Origin: Gymnogyps californianus | Taxonomy: Eukaryota > Chordata > Aves > Accipitriformes > Cathartidae | Length of the DNA stretch: 64,000 nt | Direction of reading: 5' to 3' | NCBI RefSeq assembly: GCF_018139145.2 | Contig: NC_059471.1 | Location: 46,981,845-47,045,844 of the forward strand | In this document: one piece after another, positions 51,331 to 64,000 of the stretch | Layout of the letters: every line of letters starts with the position of its first letter | Numbering within the stretch: position 1 is the first letter of the stretch | The notes under the pieces: generated by a model | The model's input: only the letters and a program-made list of their open reading frames with translations | Database searches by the model: none | What the model was told of the DNA's origin: nothing | Position numbers and translations under genes: made by a program

Positions 51331-54300
51331 ATAAAAAGATAACCTAAACCTGGGATATATATTAGTACTCTATGAATATACAGAGGATTAGACCTGATGC
51401 ATGTGCTCCTGGCATGGAGGAGGCTTTCTTTATTCTTATTCTTTCTTGGTTTTGATTACATATCTGTTCAATGGTACTTGACATTACTAGGAACATTTGT
51501 AAGGTTGTAGGATAGAAATCATGCACTTATTTGATTAAATTATTCACAGGTGCTAATAATTCACATTGGAAGTTCAACTCCCTCTGAAATAAATATTCAA
51601 GGTGCTCCTACATCCTTGAATTATAATCACCATCCTGCCCAGGTGAGCATCCTGGTATTGGCTTTTCAGTATTATTACTGAAAAATATTCTTACTGGGTA
51701 ATATTTTTTAAAATAATCCTATTAAGGAAGTAATGATTATTGTCTGTAAAGTCTGATATTACTATTGTTACTATATGACACATTCACCATGTCTAGGGTT
51801 ACACAGAAAATTTGACAAAGATCTCAAGTTTATTTCTATTTTTCAGGATTATACATTAGTAGAGAATGGTATGAAATTATGCCCCCTCTTCTTTTACTGT
51901 TTGCTGTCTGGAAGATGTCTATCTACTAGACTCTCATCTTGGCAATTTTCATGAGCACTAAACTAATTATAGTGATGAAATTCAGGAAGATTGGCATGGG
52001 AAGAAAGCAGATGCACCAAAATGAAGGATGAATTTGGGTGCTAAAAAATAAAGTAGTTTTTCATTCTGTCACATAGCCCATTCCTTCAGACTATTCACCC
52101 CTTAACAGTACCAAAAATGCTGCTTGTAGTAGTTGTTGACTCTTCTATTCTAATTTTATACCTGAAGCTCAACGCCTACCTGATTTGTTTCCTTTCTTGA
52201 ATTATTGTAGAAAAGGTGCTATAATCTACCTCTTTCAAAGCCTGGATATGAGAAGGCAGTCTAATGAGAGACATAATTTGTTTTCTGATTCTCTGGCCTC
52301 TGCTAGCATGTGATAATACCTCCCCGGTTGTTTTGTAACTTTTCATGTTTTTCTTTTTGAGCATTAGATTTTGTGTGGCGCCATGAAGTGAGAGAGGTGT
52401 GTGAGGAGGTTTTTTTGTTGGGTGGACTTCAGTTTCTCATGTGGAAAATTGGACCACCAAAAGGAAACACCTGCTTTCATCTTGAACACCCACGCTTCTT
52501 CAGCTCTGCAATATTGTTCCACGATTTCCCATGTTTCCAGTTAGTAGAACACCCAGCTGCACTCCAAGGTCAAGACTTTGCTAAGACTCAAAACACAACT
52601 TGTCATTTAACATAATTAAGACATGGCTGGGCAAGCACACCAACATCTAACATCACATCAAAAGAAAACGACAGTGCAAGTGAAAATGTCACTTCAATAG
52701 GATGAAGAAAGAACTGTAAGCAGATGTGTTCAATTTTAAATATGCTGTTTATAGACATGCAGGCCACAACTACCTGAGTTATTATCACAGATAAATAATA
52801 CTGAGTAAATCATCATCAGCAAGTCAACATTTCTCTGAAAAGTTATTATTATAGACAAGACAAAAGCTATCTTACATGTGTTTCCACAAGTACTTTTCAA
52901 AAGGAAGCTATTCTTTTTCCTATGTATAAAAGAAGCTTGCCTTTACATGTAATCATCTGTACTAGGTAAAGAGGTTTCAAAAGTAACACGGAATTAGTAA
53001 AGAATAAATGTTGATATAATGTCCAAGAGAAACAAAACAAACACAATAACTAATCTAAAGTAAATATCTACCTTAGAAGTTTGTACTGCTGCCCAATTAC
53101 CTAAATGCCTGAAACACAAAATCAACAAGAAAAGCAAAGTCCCTTGAAAGTTTCCTGGAGATCCTGTCACAACAACACAACCTGCTTGGGCACGTTTGTT
53201 CTTTCTCTGTTTTCCTTTCTGGGCAATTAATATGAAAAGTTTTCCTGATTCTTAGAGAATGAAAGGATTTTGAATTGTATCACTTCTGTGAGGACTCCTT
53301 TCTTATAGGTTTACCCTCAAGCAAAATAATTCTGGTTTTGCAAAGTTTTACCATAATAAGCTAATCAGTCAGCCAATCAAATTCTCTGGAAAATTTAGTT
53401 TTTAGTCAACATATTTTCCATGGGTAAAAATATAGATAAAGTATTCCATGTAGTTAGTTTAACACTGTTTTATAATTATGCTATATATAACATGTAGGTT
53501 TTATGCATTATTTTTAATGATGCTACTTGCATTACCCTCTACAGCTGTCTACATTGGCCTAGACTAAAAGCTCTTTAAAGCATTTTTTCTATGAGTATTT
53601 CTTCAAGTTTCGCTACCCAGAAAAAGGTGAGAAATTCAAATGAACTTGCCAATATGCAATACCATATGCTTACATATATATAGTTCAAGTTTTTAAAAAA
53701 TATCTGAATTATTCTGCTCTACCTCAAATATATAGAACTGTCTGATTTATGCTACTTGCAGTTATTCTGCTGGACCTGCAACTTTCACCATCAACTCATA
53801 AATGAAAAGATTGACACAACTGTCTCAGCTTTAGTAAAGGTCTGTTTATCAGAGGTGAGCTATGAACAGAAGTTTTTGTGAACATTTTGTCCTACAAGAT
53901 GTTTATTATGTTGTCGTTAGGTTGCCTACACCCACAATTTTGTACTGGGTTATGTTTCACCATCCTTCTTAGTGACTGCTTTTAAAAACCTGTTCACTAT
54001 CAGAATGCACTGGATGTAGAAAACCAATGAAAATATCAACGATAAAGTATTTCCTGTACAATTTAAACTCCTGAGAGTAACATTAGCAGCCTACACAATA
54101 TGTCAAAGTGATATTTTCAAAAGCACCCAGGGATAATGTCGTTAGAGACCTTATTTTGGTATCTAGCCTGCATCTTTGGCTACAGAGAAGGACAACATGG
54201 ACGGGATGCATGTGACCAAATGCAGGTACCTACAGTGTTGCCTACAATAGGCCAGGTGAATCACACCTGTGTATTTCTCTTGCTGTCTTTAAAGAAGCCT

Positions 54301-57300
54301 AAGGTGACAAGCTCTGCTGTAGGTATCTATACCATAGATGTCTTAAGTTAGGTGAAACTAACCCTACTTCTAGTAATGTCTGATGTGTTTAATCTCGTCA
54401 CAGACGCGAGAACCTGGTATTATTGGTTTCTCAATCACTCCAAGTGTACAGGAAGAAGGGGACCCTCCATTCAAATTATTCTGTAGCCTGGTACGCCATA
54501 ACATTTGGAAGCAAGAGAAGGAGATATGAATTGTTTCCTTTCCAAGATAGGAGAGGGGAAATGTACCTCCATTTCCTTCTTCCTGGTGAATAACTCAGGC
54601 ACCAAAGTTTCATATAAAAGTCTGCCATTCTTTCAGAAAAAAAAGTCACCTAGTCTCTCGTGCCTAAAAGGAGGAATACAGAATCTAAGCACAAGGAAGT
54701 GTTTCAAGGCTGTGAAGCCCAGCTTCGTGGTGATCTCTATACTAACTCGGGCATGATTCTATATCTGGAAGAGATTTCTGATGCACATCTACTTTGGTGT
54801 TTTCAACTGGTTAATTTAGAACAAAGTTTATTGTGAAACCCAGCTCAAGAGCCTAACCTTTTCCTAGGCAGGATAAGCACTTGGCACCATGCATTCTGCT
54901 GTGAGTTCTAGCGTCTAACTTTTTCTTTGGATATAGCTTTTCAGTTCCAGTCACAGAAAATTAGGTGTCCAAACATCAGTCAGAATATGTGCCTAAATGA
55001 TGGTCTGATGTCACACTGGATGCTTGTGAAGAAGCAGAAAACCTAACCGATGAATTGCTAAGTCCTGGGCTATTATCTGAAACTTTTATGCTTTCTTCCC
55101 CCAACGATATTGTTGCCAGAGTATCAGCGTGGCTGAAACACACCGATAATTTCTTAGGCAGAGGAGCAATTAGCATGTCCTCATGGCAATATATCATGCA
55201 CAGTAAACAACTATAACATAGCTCAGGAATATGTATTCAAAGGAAGTCTGAAACATTTGGCAGTCAGTGAACTTCTTTGTACAGGAGTGGAAAAGGGTAT
55301 TAGCTCATCTCTAATATAAATACTTGCACCCAGTAGCAGAGACCTATTATAGGAGTATGCTAGTTAATGTTATTTAGGTAAATCAGGAAATTTCAGACCA
55401 AATATTTACGTCAGAAATTATGGAGCCATTTATATCCCTATTTTTAGCACATTGAAAACAGTAATGAAAAAACAGGATTTAATAGGCTTTAATAGGTAAA
55501 ATAAGAAGGAGGAAAAAGGGATTTCCATAAGAGGCCCTGATTTCCGTAAAGGGACCATTCTTTTTTGCATCTTCTCACTGGCATAATAACCTAAGTAGGA
55601 CTCCTTTTATAGACATTGCAGAAGGCATGACTGGGGCTTCCTTTCAGCTTTGCAACCAAAGGCTGCCCTACCTCATTTTTTCAGGTGTTTCTACCTTATG
55701 CCAGGTGATCTGCCCTGTTTATTGCTGTTCCCTGTATGGGTAGTTACAAAGACCTTTACAACAGAATTGCAGTTGCCTACTTTTCAGAAAAATTCTGACT
55801 TCAGTATCCACTTCTTTGGTGATCTCCAGTAAGTATCTGGTTCTGCAACAGTGAAGTCAATGGAACTGATTTAATTAGGTGCAGGTGCAAACAAAAATGT
55901 TACAACTTCTTTTATAGGTAAACGGGGATGGAAATGGGCATTCTGCGCATTAAGACAACATTTACCTCAAGTAAGGAAAAATTTGGCTGCCCTGTTTCAT
56001 TACTCTGTGTGGTAATGAAAGTCTTCTGTTTTTCTGACATGGATGAAAAATGTTTTGTAGTTGGCCCCTTTACATATGCTGTAATTCAAATTCAAAATAA
56101 GCTATAATTCAGATCCGTACATATGAAAAACTCTAGCAAAAATGAGTGATTTCATTAGTTCAGAGAAGATGTGATATGCATGGTGAAGTCTCAATTTAAA
56201 ATTAATTTAAAATTAATTTCTGATTTCATTAATTCGGGGATTTTATACACATGGTGAAGCCTCAAATTAAAATTCATTTTGCCCTTGAAGACCTGTGCTG
56301 CTGGTTTTTGAAGGAGTAGAAAATCAAGAACTCTACTCTCAAAATAGCTTGAAATCCTTATCAAGAAAGGATATTAGCAGCCTTCAATTTTAGCAAGTCT
56401 TTCCTCTCTCTTTTCCAGGTTTCCTTTATCATCTAACATTTGACCCATACTTATCAATATGTATTGTAAAACTTTTAAAACTTGTCAACAGAGAAACTAT
56501 AGTTGTAATGTAGGTAGAGATAAATATAACCTCACAACTTGTTTCCCATGATCCACCCATGAGCAACTTGTTTGAGGTTTGTGGCTTCTTCCTCAGAGAA
56601 AGCTCCCTCATTGTCTTCAAAGAATGATTGATTCAGTAAGCTGATCTGAGGACAAGAAGTCACGGGAGAGGTCTCTGCCCCAGTATCATGGCCTGGAAGA
56701 ATGATGATAGGTTATCATTTCCCTTTTGTTGCAATGAATTCAGTTCATGGATATGCTACGGATAAACATCTAACAGGAACCAATCCCTTTTAGAATTGCT
56801 CTCAGACCTGGCAGGCAGAGAAGTCCTTGAGACTGTTGTGAACTATACACCAGAAAGTCTGCTGTGCATTTTAGGGTCTTACGTAATATTTGAAGAGTAT
56901 GTCAAAGTGTCATTTAATCAAGGTATTATAGAATAGGTGAACTTTTTAGTTTTGATCTAGACTTTGATTAGTGAGCATTAACTGCTAGGAAAATATATTC
57001 TATTTAGCGACGTGAGCAAATAGAAACAACATTTCCTTTGTCTTTTATCTTTCAGTTCTCGGAAGTTATTGCCTTCTGCACTGAAAAAATCAGTCAAGCT
57101 TAATGATTACTATAATATGTATACAAATACACATGTATGTATTAACATTTTTATGATGAGATTATTATTTCTGAATATCTGATCAGATAGACTTTTCCCA
57201 CCTTGTCCCTTTTTCCACTTCTTTTGTTTTTCCTATTTGTTACCAGCCTGGAAAAAAAGATATTTCATTCTGTTTCTCCCACAGTAACCTGTTCTGATGT

Positions 57301-60300
57301 ACAGTTCAGTGCAGATACGTTTAAAACCCATGATGAAATAGTCCTTCTCATATGTAGTTTAACATCTACATGAAGGCTGGTGACTGAGCTACAAACGGAA
57401 AAAGCGCATGAATGAATCCAGCCTCCTGATCTTTGCCTTTACAATGCCCTTTTGTTCTATAAGTTTCCATGTGGGAAGATTAGGGAGGGTCAGTAAACAA
57501 AAATGTCTTTGCACTTCTTAAGAGATCTAAGTGCTCTGCCTGTAGAGTCAGCAACTTCCCATTGACTTTCAAATAATCTGAAATAGATGAGTTCCTTTCA
57601 CAGCATGAAAATTCTGGCTGGGGTGATGGGTATTGTCTTCTGATTCCTTGCTCTTAGACTCACAGCAATGTGACTGAGCCACCTGGCTAGAGGACATTTT
57701 GCCATTTTTCCTATATCAAAACCAGGGATTATCTCACCAAAGGCATGTACTATCGGTTCCTCATTCCAGTCAACACACTTTCTTTATAATACATATTTCC
57801 TTTATAATTTATAAAATATGGCAAATGTTTTGTAACAGATTTAAAGGCAGATGAACTGTCCAATTCTCGCATGTGTTCGCATCTAATGGTATTCTCTAGG
57901 ATTGTGGAGAAATAAAGAAGAATTTGAAGGGTTATGGAAGAGATATAAGGTGTAGGGGATGCTGTCCACAGACTATAATTTGGCTTTCTGGCTTTGAATT
58001 TTAAGGAGGACAGAGGCTATGGGAGAACATGCCACAGTTAAATGGCTCACCCATTCTGCTCTTAGCAAATTATCTTATGAAGCAGCTTCCAAACCGTGAA
58101 ACTTTGTGCAGAAACAGATCTGTAAGTCTGATGCTGCAGCTTAGCCTCTGGATGACATGAGAATTTCAGGATCAGGACTTAAGAAGATAATTTTGGTATA
58201 TCATGGATAGATAAAAGTAATGGGTTAATTTGCTACCTGTACAGTCTCCCACTATACACACTGTTAAGACCAGCAGTTCTAAATAAAACAGATGTCCAAA
58301 ACCCACATGCTTATAAGGTCACTGAGATGAGCTGTAAGATACACAGTGCCGTTCAGTTCATAACACAGAAGCTTTGGAAGGAATTTGGATACTAATAACT
58401 GACCTAAAGATGTGACTGTTTATTCCAACCATTTACAAACATAGGGAATTATGCAATGCTCTGACATCATTTCTGCTAGCAGCTGGAAACGTCCACTGAA
58501 CATCTGTCTGAAGTGCTGTTCTCACAATTCAGCTGCCAAAACTAGCTGAGTAAATTAAAATGATATTCCAATTTTTGTTTCTTTATAAAGATTTGTGCCC
58601 TTTTTGAAGGCAAAATACTTTCGTGAAAACTCCTCTTTCAGCAATTCTTTGTGCCATTTCTATAGCCTTTAGTTACATTTTGTCTCATAAAAATGTAGAA
58701 CACTGGAACATGTGTCACTGCATCAGAAGATTCATGAGATTCATTTGCACTAGCTGTTATTTACAAGTTGGCAGCTTGCTTTGAAATGATTGTTTGCTTC
58801 TCCTGGAAGCAGAGGCAATTTTAACCAGGGGCCTCAGTTCTGAAAAGATAAAAATGCTGTGGGGACTAGTACGTAATTTTAACTTTCATTAAAAGAAAAG
58901 GATGAAATATGAAAAAAGTAAGAAAAATGTTTAGCCCTTTCATTATATCTACAAATGTAAGTAGAAAAGCAAAGTGGTTAAGGGAGGGAAAGGTTCCCTT
59001 CACCATAATTTGAATTTGCTCTGGCTAGGTGTACTTCTAGACTATCTCCATTGATCTCCACCTGTATCCTGAATACAACATGGAATAGCATGAGAGACAA
59101 TCTAATTGTCCAGATGGACAGCAAAGAACTCTGGTTCTGAACTAATTTTAACTATGTCCTTAGCTCTTAGCATGGGGTTTATTTCTCCTAATGTACCTAA
59201 AAATAGGTTAATTGACTTGCACTCTGGAATTGCCTGTTTCTGCTCACTGACTTGACAGTAGCTTGGACTGACTACTTCTGATTTACACATGTTCCTTTTT
59301 TTTATGTTTCTAAACTTGAAGCATGATATTCCCATGTTTAATCTCTTTATATTTCAGTTCAGTTGTACAATAGGGATTATTATGGTTTGATATAAGGGCT
59401 ATTCTTTGGGGTGGGTATTTTTGTGTGTGAAATTGTGTGTAAAGAAAGGTACACAAATTCATGTTTCAGCTTCATTTAAGAGGTAGCAAGTCCCCCCAAA
59501 AATCATGACCACTCAATTGTGAAGGGGTACACTGGACAAAAGACTAATGTCTTTACAACCCCCACTTACTTTTTTCTGAGGAAAAAAAAAAGTCTGTAAG
59601 TCTTTATGTGGTGGGAATGATTAATTTCCTTATAACTAAATAACACAGAATTTTCATGGTATTTTTTGCAGATTCAGTAAAAGCTGGGTTTTGGAATTGA
59701 TTCCATCCTCATTTATCCTGCCATTAACATAGAAGTCAGAGAAATTAGACTATGTAAAATGGATGTAAGTGACAGCAGAACTGGGATTTGAGACACACCT
59801 CTCCCTCCACTGGTGACAACTGATACTTCTGGCAGTAGGGAAAGCCACATAGCTGGTATATTGGAAGGTAACTGCTCAGTTCTTAAGTGTTAAGAATGTC
59901 CAGCTCTATGCGACGGGTTTTCTATACATCGTGACCCAATTGCTTTTTTTAAGTAAAAGTCCGTCATTTATACGTCTTATTAAGTCTACTCTGTCTCCCA
60001 AATAAGCCATTAGGTCATCAGGCCGCATAATTTATTAAAGTGCATTTTGTGAACAGGGAGTTCATCCGTGAGGATATTGTGTTTCCCAAGGAAGTTAGGA
60101 AGAAATTTGCCAAAAAGGAACTAAGGTTAAAAATTCAACAGATATCCGTTTCTGTGGAGTTCCTCTAAAAGATGTTTCTGAACAGATGTGAGATGGAAGC
60201 AGAAAGAAAACCTCCAGTGAAATGCTGAAGTGAAGGGTACCAATGTGGTGAGCCGCACCTCTAAAATGAAAACCACTCCAACTGGAATGCAAAAAAACCC

Positions 60301-61303
60301 CTAGTACCTAGTAGGCTAATTGCACTATAATGCAAAAACCTAGATCCACGAGAGGATTCAGCCTTTACAGCTATTTCAGGTTCAAGATTCTCAATATCCA
60401 CACCTCAGCAGTTACCTCACTCTCCAGATGCCTGTTATAGATGTGCCATTCTGAGCTTGCTGCGGTGTCTTTGTCTTGGAAGTGCTAGGCATCTAGGCAT
60501 ACAGCTCATCCTTGTGTCCCAGGGCATACCCGGAGTATGTGTCCTACAGCTGTCTTTGATGGGTAGGTCTCATCTGCTGGCTGCTCATATTCTACATCAT
60601 ACTTAGTACAGAAACCAGTTTGTGCAAAAGTATCAGCTCTTAATTCTCTTCTTTACTCAATAACTGGCTCGTTGGAGTATTTACCTGAGCTGTAAGAGGT
60701 GCTATTCCTTACAGCTTCTGCATGAGTCGATCTGGAAACTGTATCTCTAAAATTTGTGGATAAAAACACCAGGCTTTTGAGTGCTGATGGGTGTGGGAGA
60801 AACAGGGTCTCTTTAACTCTTCTGCTGAAACTGTTTTTCTTTACATGGCAATATTAAACACGCATTGGGCCAAAGAAACACTGAGAACGACTCTGGAACC
60901 TAGTGATGGGGAAACTCAACTGGCAGTGGGATGACTTGCTTAAGAGTGCCTACTCCAGTGAGGCAGTTTTTACAAAGTGGAATATGTTTAATAGGTGAGA
61001 CTGAGAAAACTTCAATCCTGGCTCTCTGACAACACCGTGGTCAGACCTTTCCTGTGAGAAATCAGAGCTGGAAGGAAGCACAAAAGAAAATTTCATTTGT
61101 ATTTCTTCATGTATCTAGTGAACATTAGGCTTTTGGGAGAATTGGAGAAGGCAACATAAATGCTTTCTAAACTGCTGAATAGATGTGTAAGAGGGGGCTC
61201 TATCAGACATAGGTCTTGCAAGGCCTTCACAACATAAAATCCCAAATACAAGTCATTGTTTAACTTAATAAGAGTTGTAGAATATGAGTTTTGTCTTTCA
61301 TCC
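51331..61303. other. Non-genic unique DNA
   Basis: No gene or large mobile element was recognised over 10 kb. It contains a diverged 74-bp tandem duplication at 56147-56281. Scattered 'aggtgcctaa'-like words (53925, 54236, 54985) may be remains of old dispersed repeats. Open frames such as 54505-54756 and 61093-61398 lack motifs; the latter runs into the LTR. Confidence 0.45.
56147..56281. repeat. Diverged 74-bp tandem duplication with 11-bp subrepeat
   Basis: The unit beginning 'tgatttcattagttc' at 56147 recurs at 56221 as 'tgatttcattaattc', and both continue to 'catggtgaag(t/c)ctcaa'. The first unit ends in an internal 11-bp repeat, 'aatttaaaatt', present twice plus a partial copy (56193-56219). 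Several substitutions separate the two copies, so the duplication is old. Confidence 0.85.
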
Positions 61304-61904
61304 TGTCCTGGTGTTGGCTGGGATAGAGTTAATTTTCTTCTTAGTAGCTGGTACAGTGCTGTGTTTTGGATTTGGTGTGAAAATAATGTTGATAACACTC
61401 TGACGTTTTAGTTGTTGCTAAGTAGCACTTATCTTAAGCCAAGGATTTTTCAGTTTCCCATGCTCTGCCAGCAAGCAGGTGTGCAAGAAGCTGGGAGGGA
61501 GCATAGCCAGGGCAGCTGACCTGAACTAGCCAAAGGGAGATTCCATACCATACAACATCATGCCCGGTATATAAAAGGGGGAGTTGGCCAGGAGGGGCGG
61601 ATCGCTGCTCGGGCAATGGTCAGTGGGTGGTGAGCAATTGCATTGTGCATCACTGGGTTTTTTTCCTTTTTTTTCCATCTTCTTTTTTTGTTATATTCCT
61701 TTTCATTACAATTATTATTATTATTATATTTCATTATTATTATTGTTAGTATTATATTTTACTTTAGTTATTAAGCCGTTCTTATCTCAACCTACGAGTT
61801 TCACCTTCTTTCCTGATTCTCCTCCTCATCCCAGTGGGAGCAGGGTGGGAAATGAGGGAGCGGCTGCGTGGTGCTTAGCTGCTGGCTGGGGTTAAATCAC
61901 AACA
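61304..61904 (+). mobile_element. Solo LTR of the same avian endogenous retrovirus family
   Basis: The 601-bp element starts 'tgtcctggtgttggctggga' and ends 'gctggggttaaatcacaaca', with TG...CA ends. It has a TATA box, TATATAAAA, at 61568-61576 and a TTA-rich tract at about 61709-61760. It is very similar over its length to the reverse complement of the LTR at 50225-50839. The flanks CATCC (61299-61303) and CATTC (61905-61909) look like a 5-bp target-site duplication with one change. No internal retroviral genes lie beside it. The open frames at 61434-61616 and 61584-61895 are artefacts. Confidence 0.94.
61568..61577 (+). promoter_or_regulatory. LTR TATA box
   Basis: TATATAAAAG lies in the middle of the LTR, where a U3 promoter TATA box is expected, with a GC-rich stretch just downstream. 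It could start transcription rightward into the flanking DNA. Activity is not shown by the sequence. The equivalent site in the other LTR is at 50568-50575 on the minus strand. Confidence 0.6.
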
Positions 61905-64000
61905 CATTCCAGTATTCATTAATGGTCAACATGATAACTTAGATTACTGGCTTCTCTGGGAAAACACCTTGTGTTGTACAGGCAACCTAGGCAAACATCA
62001 GAGCGGTGGATTGTGCTGAGCACCAAGATACCTGGAATACAGGGGCTGCAGCCCTTTTAGGGCATGGCTCCTGTGTAATTAGAAGCTGGGGAATGCTGTA
62101 GTCCCATTTCTGAGGGCTACCTTCAGAGCGGTTTTGAATGTACACTTAGGGCACCATGGTATGAGCTCAAAGTACTGTCTAGCTTGGTCAGTTGTAGGTA
62201 CTGCTGCAATCTTGCAGATAGTAATTGTTAGTATTTCATCAGAAAAAACAGTGTTAGAGCAGCCACTAGCTGCATTATAATAATTACATGCTTAATGAGG
62301 CCTTAAATCCCCTCTTGTATTACAGCTGTGGTATTTTAATGTTAAATGGTTAATGTCTCCACTGTCTCCAAACAACTGACTATAGGGTGTAATTTTACAG
62401 TCAGTTTAGGTTAATACATGTCCCTACTGCAGCTATGATGAATCGCACTGCCTTTCCCTTAGCACTGGCCACATATTGTCAATCTTCTATGCCAGCAACT
62501 GTGTGACTTCATGGACAGTTTGATAGCTCCCTGATCTGGCTCTGGGTTAGTTTTCAACCAGACAAGCTTCCTTATCCGGCTGCCAAATGCTTATTTAATC
62601 ATTTGGGCCAGCACAGTAGAAGAGGATGGGATGCACATCTGGAGTGACAAGGTGTGCAAAGGCTGGTTTCCACCAAAGGTATTCCCTTATGCAAAGGCTT
62701 TTGCTTCTACAGTGAGGATAAAATTATAATAAACCAGAGATGATGATTTTTTGCAGTAGGAAAAAAAAATAAATCTTTTTTGCACATCTGTCCTTAGAGC
62801 CTGTATCTGCAGGCACTCTAAGTGTTAAACACTGAATCAGCAGGAATCTCTTACGTGGCATCCAAAATCTGTATTTCTTGAGATGTGAATACTACATAAA
62901 GAAAACATTAAGGAATCTAATCTTTCTTGAAGTATTTGATACGATAGCCCTTGGAGTGGAAGAAAAATCACTTTCAGTTATCTTTCAACCTCAGTAAATT
63001 TAAACAAAAAGACAGAATATCAAATACACTTTATCTTGTATACACAGTGGAACACACCAACTAATAACAAGAAACAGATCATGACCCTAGAGGAACTCAC
63101 CTCATTTAGAGATAATGGAATACAATCAAATATAAACAATTTGAAATGCAAGAGTAAAGCAGACTTTGCCTGTGATGCTTAAGAGCAGATTAGCTTTATA
63201 AAGAAATTTGAAGCAACTTTTATTGCATGTCTTTTTGAACAGCTCAGCAGCATTAGAAATGCTTGATAGCATAAGTATTAAAATGTTATTACTACTTGTA
63301 ACTAAACACCTTGTCTGAATTTAATAGTAGCATCCTAGCTATCCAAATATTTATGAAGGTTGGATTTGACAAAGATTCAGTGTGAAGTTTACCAAGATAA
63401 GGTTAGTTCAAGAAATTACTAAGATTCCTTAATACAATGCCTATCTTTCTTCCTATGGCTGCAGTGCAGTGCACTCATTACTTTCAGTTGATTCATTTTA
63501 GGAGCAAATGTTCAAAGATACACTGAATCTGTGTGGATTGTGTTTTAAGTAAAATGACTGGCACCCTTTCGAATAGACAGTTGTGTATGGCAGAATAGTG
63601 CTAAGCATAGAAGGTTCTGAAAGGTGAACTGGACCACTGATGTACCTTCGAAGTACTGCAACCAGATTAGCTTGGAAATTGTTTTGAAAATAAATTAATG
63701 ACAACAAATTGTTCAGAAAATAAATTCTCTATGCTCTGAGTGCCTTGTTTTCACAATACTGACATATTTCCTACATGCTTTTCATGTTAACCTTATTTGT
63801 CCCCTGAGGGGCTCAAGCTTGCTTTGGTTGCTAATGACTCAGAGTCGGGGGGAATTTATTTCACAGTTTATCAGAAACTAAATTATCTGATTATTGAAAA
63901 GTCAGGCATTTGGACTACAGATTCTTCAGGGGACATCAAGTCTATTGCTATGTATTTCTACAGTGCACCCTAAACTCCAGTGTGGAGTCTCCATGCTAAT
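61905..64000. other. Non-genic unique DNA, possible conserved block
   Basis: No gene, RNA or mobile element was recognised to the end of the window. About 62240-62420 is repeat-free and rich in AATTA and TTAAT core sites of the kind found in conserved noncoding elements; this is only an impression without a cross-species alignment. The open frame 63498-63707 minus has no motif. Confidence 0.45.

Noticed and set aside
50225..61904. The two LTRs as ends of one provirus
   Set aside because: They are in opposite orientation, each has its own flanking duplication, and no retroviral genes lie between them.
1..64000. CRISPR arrays, operons, tRNA or rRNA genes
   Set aside because: No regularly spaced direct repeats, no gene clusters, and no recognisable tRNA box sequences or rRNA segments. 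The window is vertebrate.

Overview
The window looks like a gene-poor stretch of a bird nuclear genome, either intergenic or inside a very large intron. The evidence is its repeat content. Nearly every recognisable interspersed repeat is a 5'-truncated CR1 LINE ending in short ATTCTGTG-type tails, the typical avian pattern. Two related solo LTRs of an avian endogenous retrovirus family are also present. I see no L1 or Alu, no bacterial gene organisation and no confident protein-coding exon. The composition is AT-rich with sparse CpG. The species cannot be fixed from this sequence; a non-galliform bird is my best guess from the LTR type, which I recall as common there.

Layout. 1-13.8 kb: a CR1 tail (about 205-266), a minus-strand CR1 3' fragment (1631-2130), a pyrimidine-rich stretch (2280-3300), a 257-bp purine-free TTTCC/TTCCC array (7866-8122) and a second minus-strand CR1 fragment (13570-13785). 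13.8-31.4 kb: mostly unique AT-rich DNA with one plus-strand CR1 fragment (17866-18330), some palindromes, and a short Kozak-led ORF with a splice-donor consensus (28676-28786). 31.4-33.3 kb: the best-preserved CR1 copy, carrying much of a dead reverse transcriptase, followed by a second, separate CR1 tail. 33.5-49.9 kb: unique DNA with small tandem duplications, palindromes, a 55-nt hairpin and some weak exon-like pieces. 49.9-51.3 kb: a minus-strand CR1 copy split by a solo LTR, with a perfect 5-bp target-site duplication. 51.3-64 kb: unique DNA with a second LTR of the same family in the opposite orientation (61304-61904).

Nothing here works together as a pathway or operon. The window records insertions (CR1 first, then an LTR into one CR1), simple-repeat expansion and solo-LTR formation. 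Most long open frames are explained by CR1, by the pentanucleotide array, or by chance in AT-rich DNA. I found no convincing new biological system. The observations most worth checking are the dated nested insertion, the inverted LTR pair, the long polypyrimidine array, the 41.3-kb hairpin, and the exon-like short ORFs near 28.7, 34.3-35.0 and 47.6-47.9 kb.
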